Positions 34,224 to 46,412 of a stretch of DNA of 64,000 nt are shown piece after piece. The translations under genes were made by a program, and so were the position numbers. The DNA is from Polytrichum commune (Eukaryota > Streptophyta > Polytrichopsida > Polytrichales > Polytrichaceae). The stretch's first letter is position 1, and the number at the start of each line of letters is the position of its first letter. The notes under the pieces were generated by a model that saw nothing but the letters and a program-made list of their open reading frames with translations, ran no database searches and was not told where the DNA came from. The stretch lies in the NCBI GenBank assembly GCA_950295325.1, contig OX485809.1, positions 21,142,001 to 21,206,000 on the forward strand, read 5' to 3'.

Positions 34224-37200
34224 GGGGTGTGGTCATGGACAAATGTGTGAGCCTACGGTCTTGGGAAAGCTTAGGCCATGGCTCTCATATGACCATGGTA
34301 CCCTGCTTTTTGGATGAGCCATAGAGGATTTTGTGTATTATAGTCCAAAGTTTTTTGGAGGGGGCACAATCCTTTAGTGTAAACCCAAATTCCCACCACA
34401 AATTCCATTGGGCCTCCCTTCAAGAATCATCCCAAAAAGATTTCCTACAATCTCGGTTAACATCATCTATACTTGCCATGTGGGATTCCATGTAGATTTT
34501 TCATCCATTGAAGATGTCATGGGTTGTGATCCAAAACTACCCTAGTGTAAACCTGAAGTGGGGGGCCGTGACACTCTCAACCAATGAGAGATCAAAGAGA
34601 ATTTCTCAAGAGCCATGGCATGATGGCTTTCATGTAAACATGCCATTAGAGCCTTGTCTCCACCGTCACATCATCTGACCTTGTCGTTGGATTTCCCCGA
34701 GACCTCTTTCATATCGCGGAGGCACATTGGAGCTATCCTCAATGAGGATTTGTGCGAATTCAAGAGACGATGTCGGAGAATTGCTGCCACTAGATGATCA
34801 TTGCCATTATATTCTCCCTAGGTCAACATATGGAGTCCATGGCATGACCATTAGCATGTGGCGCAGGGTCTCGTTGTAACCAAGACCATGTGAAGGTTCC
34901 CCTCATACCTCACACCAAGTGCTTTGGACATTGATCAATGGAGTTGCTCTAACACATGAACACTACGAAGAGGGTGTCAAAAGATCGATTTTGCTTCATT
35001 CAACACCATGTTTATTAGAGTGGCCTTCGTGACTTGTAATGTAGCACCATGTGTCCCCTTTGACCTTCTATTGTTAGCGACCAACATTTTACAAGATGAT
35101 CAACCCAAGTCAACGATGGATATGATGGAAGGGCCTCATTCAATCAATGTCATCTCCATAGGATTGAGCTCATAACCGAATAACTAACCATGTCTTTTTT
35201 TTGGGTAGGATGTTTCACACAATGCAAGAGAGTGCCGGGTGGATTGTTGGAAGTGTTTGTTAAATGCACTTCTACCTTTTTGCATGCCACATTAAACAAC
35301 ATGAACTATGTAAGTTACAAAACCCTATCAAAGAGTACGTACGACTCCACTGAAGTCAAAACATTGTCTATTTTATTCACGGTAAGATGAGTGGCCCTGA
35401 TTCAAGTATTTATATTAGACAAGCACGTGTATTTGAGTGGTTGCTTGGTTAGGTGTGGGTCTAAACATGGATACTAAAAAGACAGGGGTTTATAGGAGAT
35501 TGGAGTACGTGCTTGAAATCCGTTGACCATTCTAGACTCACAGTCAGCATAACTAAAGAGGACCAATATGGTCATTCAATAAGAATATGATCTTCATTTA
35601 TTACAAGATACTCATATGAGTCCCAAAACTTATCATGAAAATGATCACAGACACGAGGTGGGTTTACTAATCACCTCGCACCCAATTGGGTGTTTCGTTT
35701 CCTACAAGAAATGGATACATGACTTAAAAATGTTCATTTAAACATCACTCACCTTAGGTGCTCATTGTACCATGTCGTCCCATGCAATGGGTTGGTTTTA
35801 CGCTAAATATTTAAGACCAAAGAGCCTATGAACGAACGATCTTGTTTGTTGATTGTTAGATACACATGGAAGCACTTCCAATATCCCTCATCTTAGACCA
35901 AAAAGCTACAATTGTTGGGGATATGATCACATTATTTTAACATCAATACGAGTTTGTTCTAGTACCTATGGAACAAACAAACCGTGCTCACATGCATGCT
36001 TCATCCTTTATCAAAACTACAAATCTCAAGTGCAACCATACATGACGCATGACTATAGGGCAAGGGCTATTGCCTCATATATTGGAGGTGATTTCTTTTG
36101 GTAACTACTATTTTGCCCAATATTAATATGACTTGACAATGATCAACCTATTATTATTTCATGTACCTTCTCAAGTTCCTCTTGCATAAAGCTCCAACGT
36201 ACAATAGTCTTACATAGTATTCATGCCTTGAAACAAAAACCTAAAAAGTCATGTTTATCTATAGTCTACCAAAAGTAGTGATAATGTGTCTATGTATGAT
36301 TTGGGGAGGTTTATGTGAAGGCTTGGAAGGTTAGTAAGAGAAAAATCACACCCTTATCAAACATTCCATATCACCATCACATGATATTTTGGTGAAGACA
36401 CACTATTGTAGTCCCGGGGCGGTTTCTACAAAGCAATGTCAAATAATCTTATTTTAAATATTAGAATATTAGATAGATATTCATGTTATGTTCGATCATG
36501 TGTTTTTTTAACAAATGTTGAAACTGCCATGGTACTATAGTTGACGAATTTAAAAAATGGTGCATACATGAGTTAACATATCCATTATGCTACAAAGAAC
36601 ATGACACTTGGTAGGAGGGTGTAAGGTAAAAAAATGGAAAATGATGAATGACTACTACATGTGCACTAGACTAGGAGTAGAATGATTATTATGTGGACCC
36701 AAAATGGTTGATTGTAAAAGCGGTGGCCTGAAAAAAGATGTAATGATAGGCCAAATGCAGTGATTGACCGAAAAATGATGAATGACTGCTACATGTGCAC
36801 ACCACTTGGGAACACTTTTGGGTGTCATTAAATTAATTATTTTTATGTGCTTTTGTATACAAAGTATGATATTTTGATGCTCGTATTTGGGACACTCTAT
36901 TATACAAGTGGGGGGGGGGAGGGGTTGACTTACTTACATCTTTGAGAAAATGTAGCTAATTATTTACACGGATAAAATTACATAACAACTTATTCCTCAT
37001 TATTTCCTCTACTCCATCTCTAAAAAATATTCAACAAATTTCAAGCTACTCTTTAAGGCCAAATCACCTTATTTTCACCGTTTCATGTTTTTCCTAGCTT
37101 AGTCCCCTAAACATTTTGGCTTCCCAAATTTTAAAGTCAGATTCATTTCGTTCCAATGAACCAGATTATTTTATTTTTTAAAATTGCAAATGGAGAGGGT

Positions 37201-38099
37201 AAGAAGCTTGTTTGTGGGGACACATGTCACAAATGGAAAGGCCAATAATCAAATAGAATAGTCATTACTAAGTAAGTACGTGATGGATATATTCTCCTCC
37301 ACCATTTCGCTTTAGAAGACAAACACAATGTGAGCCCAAACGGAGACTGTTTGGAAAATGGTTAGCATCTTCTAAAATGCAGCACATTCCTTCTTCATTT
37401 TAGCATAAATATAGGATCATCCCACACTAGTTTTTTTAATGAGAAATATTCATTATATATATAGAGAGAGACAGATAAAGGAAAAGAAAAGAAAGAAAAA
37501 TATAATATAATATCAATGTGTCATTTGTGCTTGTAACCCATCCTTTATCCACTTTGAGATTGACACATAATCTCGGGGCCCTAGCTGTTTCATTTGTTGT
37601 ATCTATACCAATCACTTCCCCTAATGTTGCCGCTACGGATAGTGCTTGATCATGTTGCAAAGTTGGGTCCCTGGATTCAACCTGTCATTCGTACATTTAC
37701 AAGCGACATTTGTTCACCATCTCCCATATGTAGCCATGTGTTCAAGGCTCTGGTGGAGATGGCTTGGTGCCTATTTTCGATAAGTGAAATTGGGTTAGTA
37801 TTGGGTAGTTTTTTTTTTTGTGTTTGTGTTTGTGTGTGTGTGGGGGGGGGGGGGGTTGTGGTTTGATTGATCTAGTGTTGGTAGGGATTTTTAGGTCTAG
37901 AAGTCTTTGGGTGGTATCAGTGTGGATGGATTCATGTTCCCATATCATAATGATTATTAGTGGTAGTACCAACCAACCTTTGCTGGGTCAGCAGTGGTTA
38001 AAGTAAGGCATATTTCACTAATTTCCTATTGGTGGCTTCTTGAGGGAATATGTCATTGTAGGATGGAATTCAATGATTTGTATTTTTGAGTTGGGATTT
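34224..38099. other. Intergenic DNA, nothing convincing
   Basis: No gene or complete element is recognised. 34480-34620 shares short blocks (CCAATGAGAG, AGTGTAAACC, CATGTAGA) with the Harbinger MITEs at 19881 and 50491 and may be a decayed relative. A G-run lies near 36910, and a T/TG/G-rich microsatellite at about 37810-37855. Confidence 0.45.
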
Positions 38100-38510
38100 G
38101 GTGTGAACAAAGGATGGTATGTAGGTGTTGTGCCTATTATGTAGACGGGTTGGGCATTTGCATATTTGGAGGTAGCATGTGCATAGGAGGCGCCATGATG
38201 GTATGGTGTTATGTCTTTAAATTTGCTATTGTTGATGGGTGTGAAGCATATTGTTATGGGGTGGGCTTGAAGTGTGTTGGTCAATGCATGTACTCCTTTA
38301 TTGTGACAATTGGTGCGAAGGCTATTAATATGTTAATTAGTTCAACATGAGAGTACGTGGAGCTAGTTGTCATTTTGTTTGAGGGTGCACATGTTACATG
38401 ATGGAGCAATGTCGTGTTTAAGCACGTTTTTGTTTTGGTAGTTCCTAGGTAATGGCTGAAGCAAAATCTCAAGTGTGGGTGATATAGGCGTTGGTGATAT
38501 AGGGTATATC
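38100..38510 (+). pseudogene. Possible decayed RNase H domain of a LINE-like element
   Basis: The frame at 38214-38350 has an EAYCYGVGLK stretch resembling the EA....GL helix of plant retroelement RNase H, followed by a TIGAKAINML stretch where a GDSK-like motif would lie. After about 60 bases come HVF and then GNG-x-SKISSVGDI across a frameshift and stop. That resembles the HVxRxxNxxADxLSxxGVD end of such domains. Several stops interrupt it and one catalytic aspartate is lost. The match is by pattern only, so confidence is limited. Confidence 0.35.
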
Positions 38511-39610
38511 CCATGAGAAGTTAGACTATTCTAGACGGAGGTCTTCGGTGGACAACCATCTTGTTATGATCGGTATGGTGTTTTTAGCATGTGGTATAAG
38601 GGCGCTTTTGTATTATTTTTCTATATAGCATTTTATATTGTAGACCAAGTTATCTTGTTGTGTTGAGGCAGGGGATGGATCGCCAAAAAGGTGTTTGGTG
38701 GGCTATGAGATGGAAGGGGGGTTCGTTGATATGGGGTTCTAGGGCAAGTTGTTTAGCTACTTTATTCACTTCTTCATTGCCGGAAATGTTTGTGGTTATG
38801 TTGCATGTGGAGTTTTTTAATGACATTTATGATGTGTGCAATGAGAGTTTGTCCAAATAGTTGTTTTGGGAAGGGATGTATGACGTGGTTCAGTGGTAGG
38901 TAAATGTTGACATTATTTGTGAATATGAATGTGTTGGTGGAAAAATATTTAGTATGTTCAATCACGAGTAGTAGTGCATGCAATTATGCTTTTAGGTTAT
39001 TTGAGTATCTGTGTAATGTAGCAACTCTATTTACTCGTTGTGGGCCATAAAAAACTCTTAAGCTTGGTATGTTCATCATTTTTTGTGTTTGGATGTGTAA
39101 ACAAGCCATTTGTGTAGTACAATTAGGGGGGGGGGGGGTGCACCCGGGGGGCACAGGCCGGGACCGGGGCGGCAACTGGTATTTTTGATCTGCCGGAGGC
39201 CGCACCAAGTGGGTCCATACTAGACCGAACCTAGGTGTGTCAGATGGCGCCCGAGCCACCTGGCTCCCGGAAATCCAAGGCAGGCACACAAAACGGAGGA
39301 ATTTGTAACGCTGCCTGCAAGCAACGTTAGGAGCCACTGGGGATGAGGACATCCAATTGTGGACAGAATCTGTCCACCAGCTGGTCGTCGGAGGGGACCG
39401 GGTCGCCGCTCCCGCGGGGTCGCTCCCGAGGGTTTGTGTTTCGCTACACGAAATTTCGCTCGCGGGAGCTTCGATCGGCGTGGACGCTTGTTGCGGATGT
39501 CGACGGTTCGGCTTGGAGCCCGCCTTTGAGGATTTCCGTCTGTGCGGGAGTAGCGGCGGGGAGGCTTGTGCTTCACTGCGCCTCGAGAAACTGCATAGCA
39601 TTTTGATCTG

Positions 39611-41044
39611 GTGAGTGGTTTGTTGGTCAATTTTGATGGGTTCGGATGTGCACAGACTTGCGCTGCGGCCATGGCGCGGTCAGGCGGCCCTGTGGGTGCA
39701 GGATGTGCTTCGATTGTGGTTGCATCATGTTTGTCGATATGTGCGCTTTCAAAGCGCCGGGCAGGCACACCGCGCAGTGTCCTGGTGCAACCGCGCTCTG
39801 GCCTCGTGTCTGCCTCTTTTGTTGCTTCGACGTGCTGTCTTTGTCCCTGGATGTGTGTGCTCCTCTTTTGTTTGCCTTCACTGCATCCATTTTTGGGATG
39901 CAGTGGACTGCATGGACACAGTCGTCTCCGACTTGGCCTCGGCAGTACTCGGGGTTCTGCCTTCTGTATTTGTTGGCTTCTGATTATACCCGCCTTGTCC
40001 TCCCGACTCTTCCAATGCAGCACAACCTCCGCCAAGTGACTGCCCCTGGAGTGCTGCCGCCTGCGGGTGTCGGTTTCGGAGGCCGCATTGCTGCTCCTGG
40101 GGTCATTTCAGCGTCACCGCGTCGGAGCTGTCCACAGGTATTTGGCACTTCGGCAGGTTTTTTATTTTTTATTTTTTGTTAAGTGGCATTCATGGTCTCC
40201 ATACATGCCATCCATCCACGCTTGTGGTCTTTCAAGGTGCGCGATCCTGTGCTCACGATGCTCATAGCAAAATCCTCTTTTTTTCGTGCGGAATGTGGTC
40301 CGTGTGTGCTGCATTCCATGCTCCAAGCTTGCGTGTTATTTGCTTTCATCTCCCTTTTGTCGCACACGGTCAAGGGTTCTGTCAGTCCTGCCGTCCAATT
40401 TCAATGCCCTCTCGCATTGTTGCCTCTGGTTTCCTTTCCTGGCGTTATCGGGATTGTGGCTGCATTCCTGCCCATGGGTCTGGGCGTGCTCGGTGCACGC
40501 ATTCTCAGTTGCGTGCAAGGCAGACCCAACCGGGCGAACACTCAGCGCATGCGTTTGGGTTCTCTGTTCTGCCGACGCCTGCCAGTGGAGCGGCACCCGC
40601 TGCCATCGCAGCCATGCTGCAATTGCTGGTCAAGGGATGTCCCTGCATTCCTGGAACGCATGCATTGTTTTGTCCAGCTGTTGCTTCGTCGTTTGCAAAC
40701 TCATTGGGATTCGATTGTAACTGCGTTGGGGTGCTCGGTATTTTGAGTGGCAGTCCTGCATTTATGTCCGATTGTTGTGCAGGGCTCGCGAATGTATGTG
40801 TTTCCGCCTGCCTTGCGAGTGCTGGCAGTGGGTGGGCATTTTTGTGCGTGGTGTTCGCACGGCCCCGACCACCCATCCTGCCCAAAATGCGATCGGAGCT
40901 GTGACCGCTCCTTGCACCACAATGTGCCAGTGACCAGGCAGCCCTGTGGGACTTGGCTCTTGAGTATGAATTGTTTTGTTTCCATCCTCTGCACCCCGAC
41001 CGATGTTGCATTTTTCTCCCTTCAGCTCTTGCGTGCGTGTACAG
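39611..41044 (+). other. Probable 5'-UTR intron of ORF1 in the Harbinger element
   Basis: A strong donor, CTG|GTGAGT, is at 39611 and an acceptor, GTGTACAG, ends at 41044, 20 bases before the ORF1 start codon. The 1.43 kb between is T-rich on the plus strand and contains several long open frames with no recognisable domain. Such frames are expected by chance in GC-rich sequence, so they are not called as genes. Confidence 0.4.
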
Positions 41045-41064
41045 GTTAGGTTCTGCATCGAGGG

Positions 41065-42249
41065 ATGGACGACATCGTCGACTTGGACGATGGCTCCCAG
41101 TTTCCGTCGTCACAAGCAGTACATGATGCGGAGTTCGGGAATGCGCCCGGATTTATGGATAGTCAAACGGTGTTGCCCACTACGGCAGCTGGCAGCAGAG
41201 GAGGGGGACGTTCACGAGGCAAGAATGGTGCTTCCCGGTCATCCCAGGGTGCTTCCCAATCCCAAACTGCACCTCCCCACAAATTGCGGGGGCCCAATTG
41301 GACCGAGGCCGAAATGCTTGTTCTCATAGGGCAGAAACGTATTGAGTGGGATGGGAGGCACAATTGCAGCTAGCCTTCTCTTGCAAAGTTTGTATATGGT
41401 ACCACAGCATGGAAATTGGTGTTGGCAGGGTGCATGGCTGTGGTGGGTTTTCGTGTGAGAGATGCTGACCAGTTGACAAACAAGTGGGATGGATTAATCA
41501 AGGACTACAAAAAACTTAAGGAATACATAGAGGGTACCGGTTCGGGGAATTGGTGGGGCATGAATAGAGATGAGAAGAGGGATTTGTGCAAAACAAGAAG
41601 ATTGCCACTTGAGTTTAGCGAGTGCATGTACATTGAGATGGAGAAGTTCGTTGGCAAGCGACAGATTTTTGGTCGTGCATCGGACGTCGTTGACTCTGAC
41701 CGCTTGTCCTCGCCCCCCGCCAAAAACTTTGGTCGCTCCCCACCCTCTCTCCGTGTGCCCACGTTTGTGGGAGGGGGCAGCCTTGCCACCAGTGCCACAA
41801 CCGCACCGTCCTCCCCCACGAGGACCACACCTGGAGACGACATGCCCGGCTCAACTGGCCGTAAGCGTAAAGCGGCGGGCACGGACAACCTAGTGGACTT
41901 TGTGAAGGACTTCAACTACGACTACCTTTCGCGAGTGGAATCACAAGAGCGGGATAAGAGGACATGGAGGATTGAGGTTATGGCACTTGACATGGCACGA
42001 GAGGCAAGACTTGCACAGAAAGATGCGGAGGCTTCTAGCCTCGACAAGAAACTTTATGACTTGGAGGTTGAGAGAACCAAAAACTTGGGCAACATGACAA
42101 GCGCCTTGCTTATGCTGGCAACATCAATGGATGCCCTTACCAGGTACAGTGTTTCCCCCCCTACCCAATTCCAGTTTCTCTCTATGCTATGTCATGATCT
42201 CCGCGGATGTCTAGCTGTGTACTCGGTGTTCTGTGTCCGCACCATGTAG
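41065..42249 (+). pseudogene. Harbinger ORF1, SANT/Myb-like DNA-binding protein
   Basis: In PIF/Harbinger elements this protein partners the transposase, helping its nuclear import and binding to element ends. The start ATG at 41065 follows an acceptor. A Ser/Gly-rich N-terminus precedes the SANT-type segment RGPNWTEAEMLVLIGQKRIE (about 41290-41349). It continues in the same frame after a stop with GFRVRDADQLTNKWDGLIKD and YKKLKEYIEGTGSGNWWGM. A basic GRKRKA patch, possibly a nuclear localisation signal, and a helical C-terminus follow. TAG at 41371-41373 interrupts the frame. The flanking codons stay in frame, so it looks like a single CAG-to-TAG change. The last 58 bp overlap the transposase 3' end on the other strand. 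A GTACAG donor near 42146 could give an alternative end. Confidence 0.8.
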
Positions 42250-43629
42250 TCCAACAAGTCCTCCCTGGCCATCTTGCCTTCCAACAATGCTTTGTCCTCG
42301 CCCACAAGGCCCATTGGCCTTGGAGGTTGAAATGTGTCTTCCTCCCCCCTGCGGAGGAGGTCGTGATCGTCCATTGTAGGCAGGTGGCAGTCCGCGAGAA
42401 TTTGGTCTAGGGTGCGGTCTTTGCTCGCGAGGAGTATGTTGTGCAACACACAACATGCGTGCACAACCGTAGGCAGGAACTCCAATTTCAACGATGTCTT
42501 TCCTCCAATCTCTTTAAACCTCGCTTTAAGTATACCGAAAGCTCTCTCCACGCACATGCGTGTCGATGAATGCTTGCGGTTGAACCAAACCTCCTCATTT
42601 GTTAAAGCCATGCCCATAGGGCCCATCTTGAATGGTGTCATGCACCAACCCTTTGTCTGCCACTATGTAGGGGGGAAATGGCAAGCCCGCAGGCCAGGTC
42701 ATAGGGTCATCGTGGAATCCACTCATGACACCCTCGTCCACCTTCCTGTACAACTCCGAGGATTTGAAGTGTGCGCTGTCATGCAGTGAGCCGGGAGGTT
42801 CAGTGTTTATTGATGTGAAATAACATTTAGTGTCGACAACCCCCTGGAGCAAAATGGAGAAGGACTTGTTTCTGTTGCGGTGATCGGCCGCCACAATGCT
42901 ATTTGGTGGTGCCAAGATGTATACGTGCGTGCCATCAATGGCGCCGATACAGTTGGGCATGCTTTGTTTACCCTGGAAGGCAGTAGTAACTCGTGCCAGT
43001 CTCCGGCCAGTTGGCCAAGCTATGAGGTGGCCGAAGTTGACGCTTATGGCATGGTACACTTGCCGCAAGATGCCATGCACTGTGGATTTCCCAATTGCGG
43101 CTTTGTCGGCCACTAGTGGTATCGACACACCGTGCATGAGCTTGAACAAGGTGACAACGACTTTCTTCTCGACACCTACAGGTTGCCTCCAATGTGTCGG
43201 TTGTCCCTGTATGAATGGTCGAAGATCTTGCACAAGCCTGTCAAACATCCTCCTCCGCATTCTTAGAATGTCATAGAACATGTCGGGGGTGTAGATGTTG
43301 AACAAATACTCCTCGAACCAGCATGTAGACCTGGGTTTGACGTACCACTTTGAATCCAAGTCATGAACGTGCCAGGCAACAAGGTCAAGTATTTGCTTAT
43401 CGTGTGGGTGAGGTAGTGTTTCCTCGTCGGCATCATGCCTCAAGAATGCAAGGTCAGATGCTCCGATTCCGTCAACATCAACTCCCAGCTTCATTTTTTT
43501 CCTGTGCAAGAGGTGTGACATGGTGGCCTCAACTGAGGCAATGTGCATGTGGACCACAATCATTGACAGGTCAATGATTGCCATGATAATGGGCATCGCA
43601 GTGGCAACACTGCCTTTGGCTACTGACAT
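42192..43629 (-). pseudogene. Harbinger DDE transposase, one frameshift
   Basis: This is the DDE endonuclease that cuts and pastes the element (HARBI1-like, DDE_Tnp_4 family). The first ATG after a CAACGCAG acceptor is at 43629-43627. A helical N-terminal DNA-binding part (DILRMRRRMFDRLVQDLRPF) precedes the catalytic core. First D: GAIDGTHV, codon 42936-42934. Second D: SLHDSAHF, codon 42780-42778. E: CVERAFG, near 42548-42546. The frame breaks at about 42652-42654, where one extra base in an A-run (minus strand) shifts PYIVADKG out of frame with GWCMTPFK. The third catalytic residue is therefore cut off. The downstream frame is intact to the stop at 42192, so the damage is a single indel. 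Either a recent mutation or a homopolymer sequencing error would explain it. Confidence 0.88.
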
Positions 43630-44871
43630 GTGCTGCGTTGGTGTGTGTAGGGGCATGTTGCATGGTTCGGCGCGATCGGAGCCTGTCGGGCTGCATGGAC
43701 TCGGGGGTGCAGGGCCGAGCGGAGAGCCAGCTTCGGAGCCAGCTGCAGCCGAGAGGAGAGTGTATGCGGATGGCAGGTGGGCAGCTGGACCGCTGCGAAC
43801 TGAAGCTGCTGGAGATAGACCCTGGGAGCGCACTGACGGACGTTCCGGCCCCGAGCCGGATTGAATGTCGTCTTGTTCATGTGGGTGTGGAACCTACATG
43901 CACAGTACATGGGAACACAAATTATTGGGCATGTTTTGATTAGCACGCAGTTGGGTTTTTGTGTAGGTCGGTTAGATATGTGCACTCTGTAGGACTGCTG
44001 GCCATGGATCAGGTCTGGTTTTGGCTATCAGCGTAGTAGCAGAGTAGGAGCGAGTGTCTGTAGCGCAGACACAAAGGAATGTACTGTGCAAGGCACACTG
44101 GCTGTGATTACGATCCGGGAGACTACATAAAAATTTTGAGCCACGAATGAAATCATGGTTTTTGCGTATCTGCATGCACATTGTGAAATTTGGACAGGGG
44201 ATGCTGCCGTTGTGTGGATGGTGGAGTTTGTGAATGGCATGAGGTTCTTGGGGTGGGCAGGTTTGTGTTGTGGGTTGCTATGTTGTTACGCATGCGTTCT
44301 GTTTGTATCCCCAAAGCACAGTCTGCATGACCCACGAGCCAAGCGCCCAAAAAGAAGAATCCATATACGCGGGGATGGAACTACGTGCCTGGACTGCCCG
44401 CAAATCGCGAGGCAATCACACACACACACCCACGGGAAAATGAAATTGACATATAAAAACTATGGAAAGGCTCTACGGTGCAGTCCAAGCAGAAAACAGA
44501 ACGCTGTGGACTTGCGGGTGCGGGAACTGTCTCCGCGGGGGGGGGGTCCCTGGGAATGAATTATGCCAGGCAGCACTGTGGTGCGTGACCAGACGAGGCA
44601 AGAAATCACCGCCAAACACCAAAGCAATGGAATGCAAACACCAACAACATTGAATGCAGCCACGGAAAAGCCTTAATGCAAACACCAACACGGAGACGGT
44701 GCAGAAACTGCAGTGCCAGGAGAGGGTGGAGAAATAATGTGCGTAAATAAATTTGAATTCCAATGTATGTTGCAGATAGAACACTGTAAACATGCATATT
44801 GCCTCAGCGGGTGCCAGAAGCTGCAGCACTGCAGCTGCGATACAGAGAAAACAATCTACATCTAGCCGCAC

Positions 44872-46103
44872 CTGTGCATGGAGACTCTGGAATGCGTGGT
44901 CAACTTCGGCAAGCCTGGCCCTAATGGCGTCGAAGGGATTCACAGGTGAAACGGCGAATTGGCGTGGTGGGAGATTTTGGAGCCCCACATTGTCGTCACG
45001 GACCATCAGCAACAGGGAGCGTCCGAGCACGTGAGTTTCCAGGGCAGCCTCGGAGTCGAAGCGGAGCATTAGCTGCCGAAGATTGCTGCAGTCCTCTTGC
45101 AATTCCCACTTGCAATACATTTCGAGGAGGGGAAGAAGTTGCACGCACGTGCCACGGAGAGCATGGTGGGATGGAGGAATTGGCCCGCGGTGTCTCCGCC
45201 ACACGAGCTGGCCTGTGGCAGCACACACATCAGAGAGAAGTCGGTCCAGACAACACACCATCGAAGCAAAAACACCGGAACAGAGGATCCCACATTGAAA
45301 GACAGCAAAATCCAAGGCGGAAGACGAAGTCAAACCTAATTTTGTTGCTCGAAACTCAGCCTCGTGCGCTGATGAGTGGGAGTAATATGCGTAACAAAAG
45401 AGCTTGTAGCCAAGCCAGTAATCCTCGGCCCTGCACAAACATTGGGAATGGTCAACATCACAAAAGGCAGAACACAACATGCCGACAAATTGCCCCCAAC
45501 GCGGACTGCCCACGAAACATCCGGACCCACAAACACAGCGCCCCATTGACAATCACTGGGGGAAGAGAGCGGGTAGGCGAAACACGACACAGTCACAGTT
45601 ATGGGCGGGAGGACCCCAATATATACGGCGTCGCGTTCGTGAAGACGCCCCTGGCGATTGAATTCCGGCAGGCGGGCACCGCACGCACACTGCGCCCAAC
45701 ACCGGTACAGCAGAAAACCCCCTGACAGGAGTAGCGATTGCGGAGCCATCTCCACCCACGACAGAAGCAGAGGGGGGGGGGACAATTTTGTGAAAGTCCG
45801 TCGTTGTCGCGGTCAGCCCTGCCGCACAATCTCACATGGGATTTCGGTGACAGAGGGGCAAACTCAAACGAAACGACCAGCATGGGGAGAGGTGGCGTTG
45901 CCGCTTGCACGGAGGCTGGGAGGCGGAGCGGAACATAAAACCCGGCAGAAAACCCCACACAAGCATGGAAAACAGAGCATGGAACAACTAAAATCCATAG
46001 CTGCGTGTTGGCGAAGCCAATCGACCCTAAACAAAAACCAATGTGTTTGTCACCCAAAATTAAGGCTCCGGAGCTCGCTGTCGATCGCGATGTCTTCTTC
46101 CAT
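44872..46103 (-). CDS. Unrecognised third gene inside the Harbinger element (three exons, 3' end open)
   Basis: Three minus-strand exons join with matching phases. Exon 1: 46103-46054, ATG then EEDIAIDSELRSLNF, donor GG|GTGACA. Exon 2: 45430-45336 after TTTGTGCAG, reading AEDYWLGYKLFCYAYYSHSS and AHEAEFRATKL. Exon 3: 45212-44872 after TGCCACAG, 113 codons, including GTCVQLLPLLEMYCKWELQE, DCSNLRQLMLRF and FDAIRARLAEVDHAFQSLHAQ, donor CAG|GTGCGG. The downstream exon is unresolved; one option starts after ATCGCAG near 44828. The residue mix looks like a real soluble, helix-rich protein, with no membrane segment or signal peptide. I recognise no domain. It lies inside the transposon on the transposase strand, so it could be an accessory transposon gene or a captured host gene fragment. 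Confidence 0.45.
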
Positions 46104-46412
46104 CCTCAGCTGCAGATGTTTGGATTCTCAGCGACAGGCGCAAGGGTGTTGAAAAGCAGACAACCCTTGTGGATGGCGATGCCCCAGAGCTCTCAGAACG
46201 ACGGGAGCTGCAGACCCCTCAGAACAACGCAACCGGACAGAAAATTTTGGATGAACTTGACCATGTCCGGCACAGACCCGCCCGGTGTGGCCCCCCGGCA
46301 CAACACTGCCACGCCGGCGTAGCAACCCACTGGTACCCGGTTTGTACTTTCCGGGTAGGCCTTCCCAGTTGCTTGTCCCGCTCCAACACCCCCAGGTGCG
46401 GGCTGGCCCTTA

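Larger units (their letters stand above)
39126..46409. mobile_element. Autonomous-size PIF/Harbinger DNA transposon (about 7.3 kb)
   Basis: This GC-rich 7.28-kb block sits in AT-rich host DNA and carries the two genes typical of PIF/Harbinger: a SANT/Myb-like ORF1 (41065-42249, plus) and a DDE transposase (43629-42192, minus). TTA flanks both ends (39123-39125 and 46410-46412), the expected target duplication. Both ends start GGG and share GCACC(C/T)GGGGG and GCAACTGG a little inside, so the terminal inverted repeats are short and imperfect. ORF1 and transposase are convergent and overlap at their 3' ends by 58 bp. A third, unrecognised gene occupies the right end. Both core genes carry one disabling lesion each, so the copy is recently dead or contains sequence errors. 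Confidence 0.8.

Noticed and set aside
39220-40035. 271-codon open frame, minus strand, in the Harbinger element
   Set aside because: It overlaps long open frames on the other strand, has low-complexity basic/proline-rich composition, and lies mostly in the inferred ORF1 intron. No domain or matching splice sites were found.
40176-40904. 242-codon open frame, plus strand, in the Harbinger element
   Set aside because: Long frames are frequent in this GC-rich stretch in all phases. The region sits between a good donor and acceptor and reads as intron.
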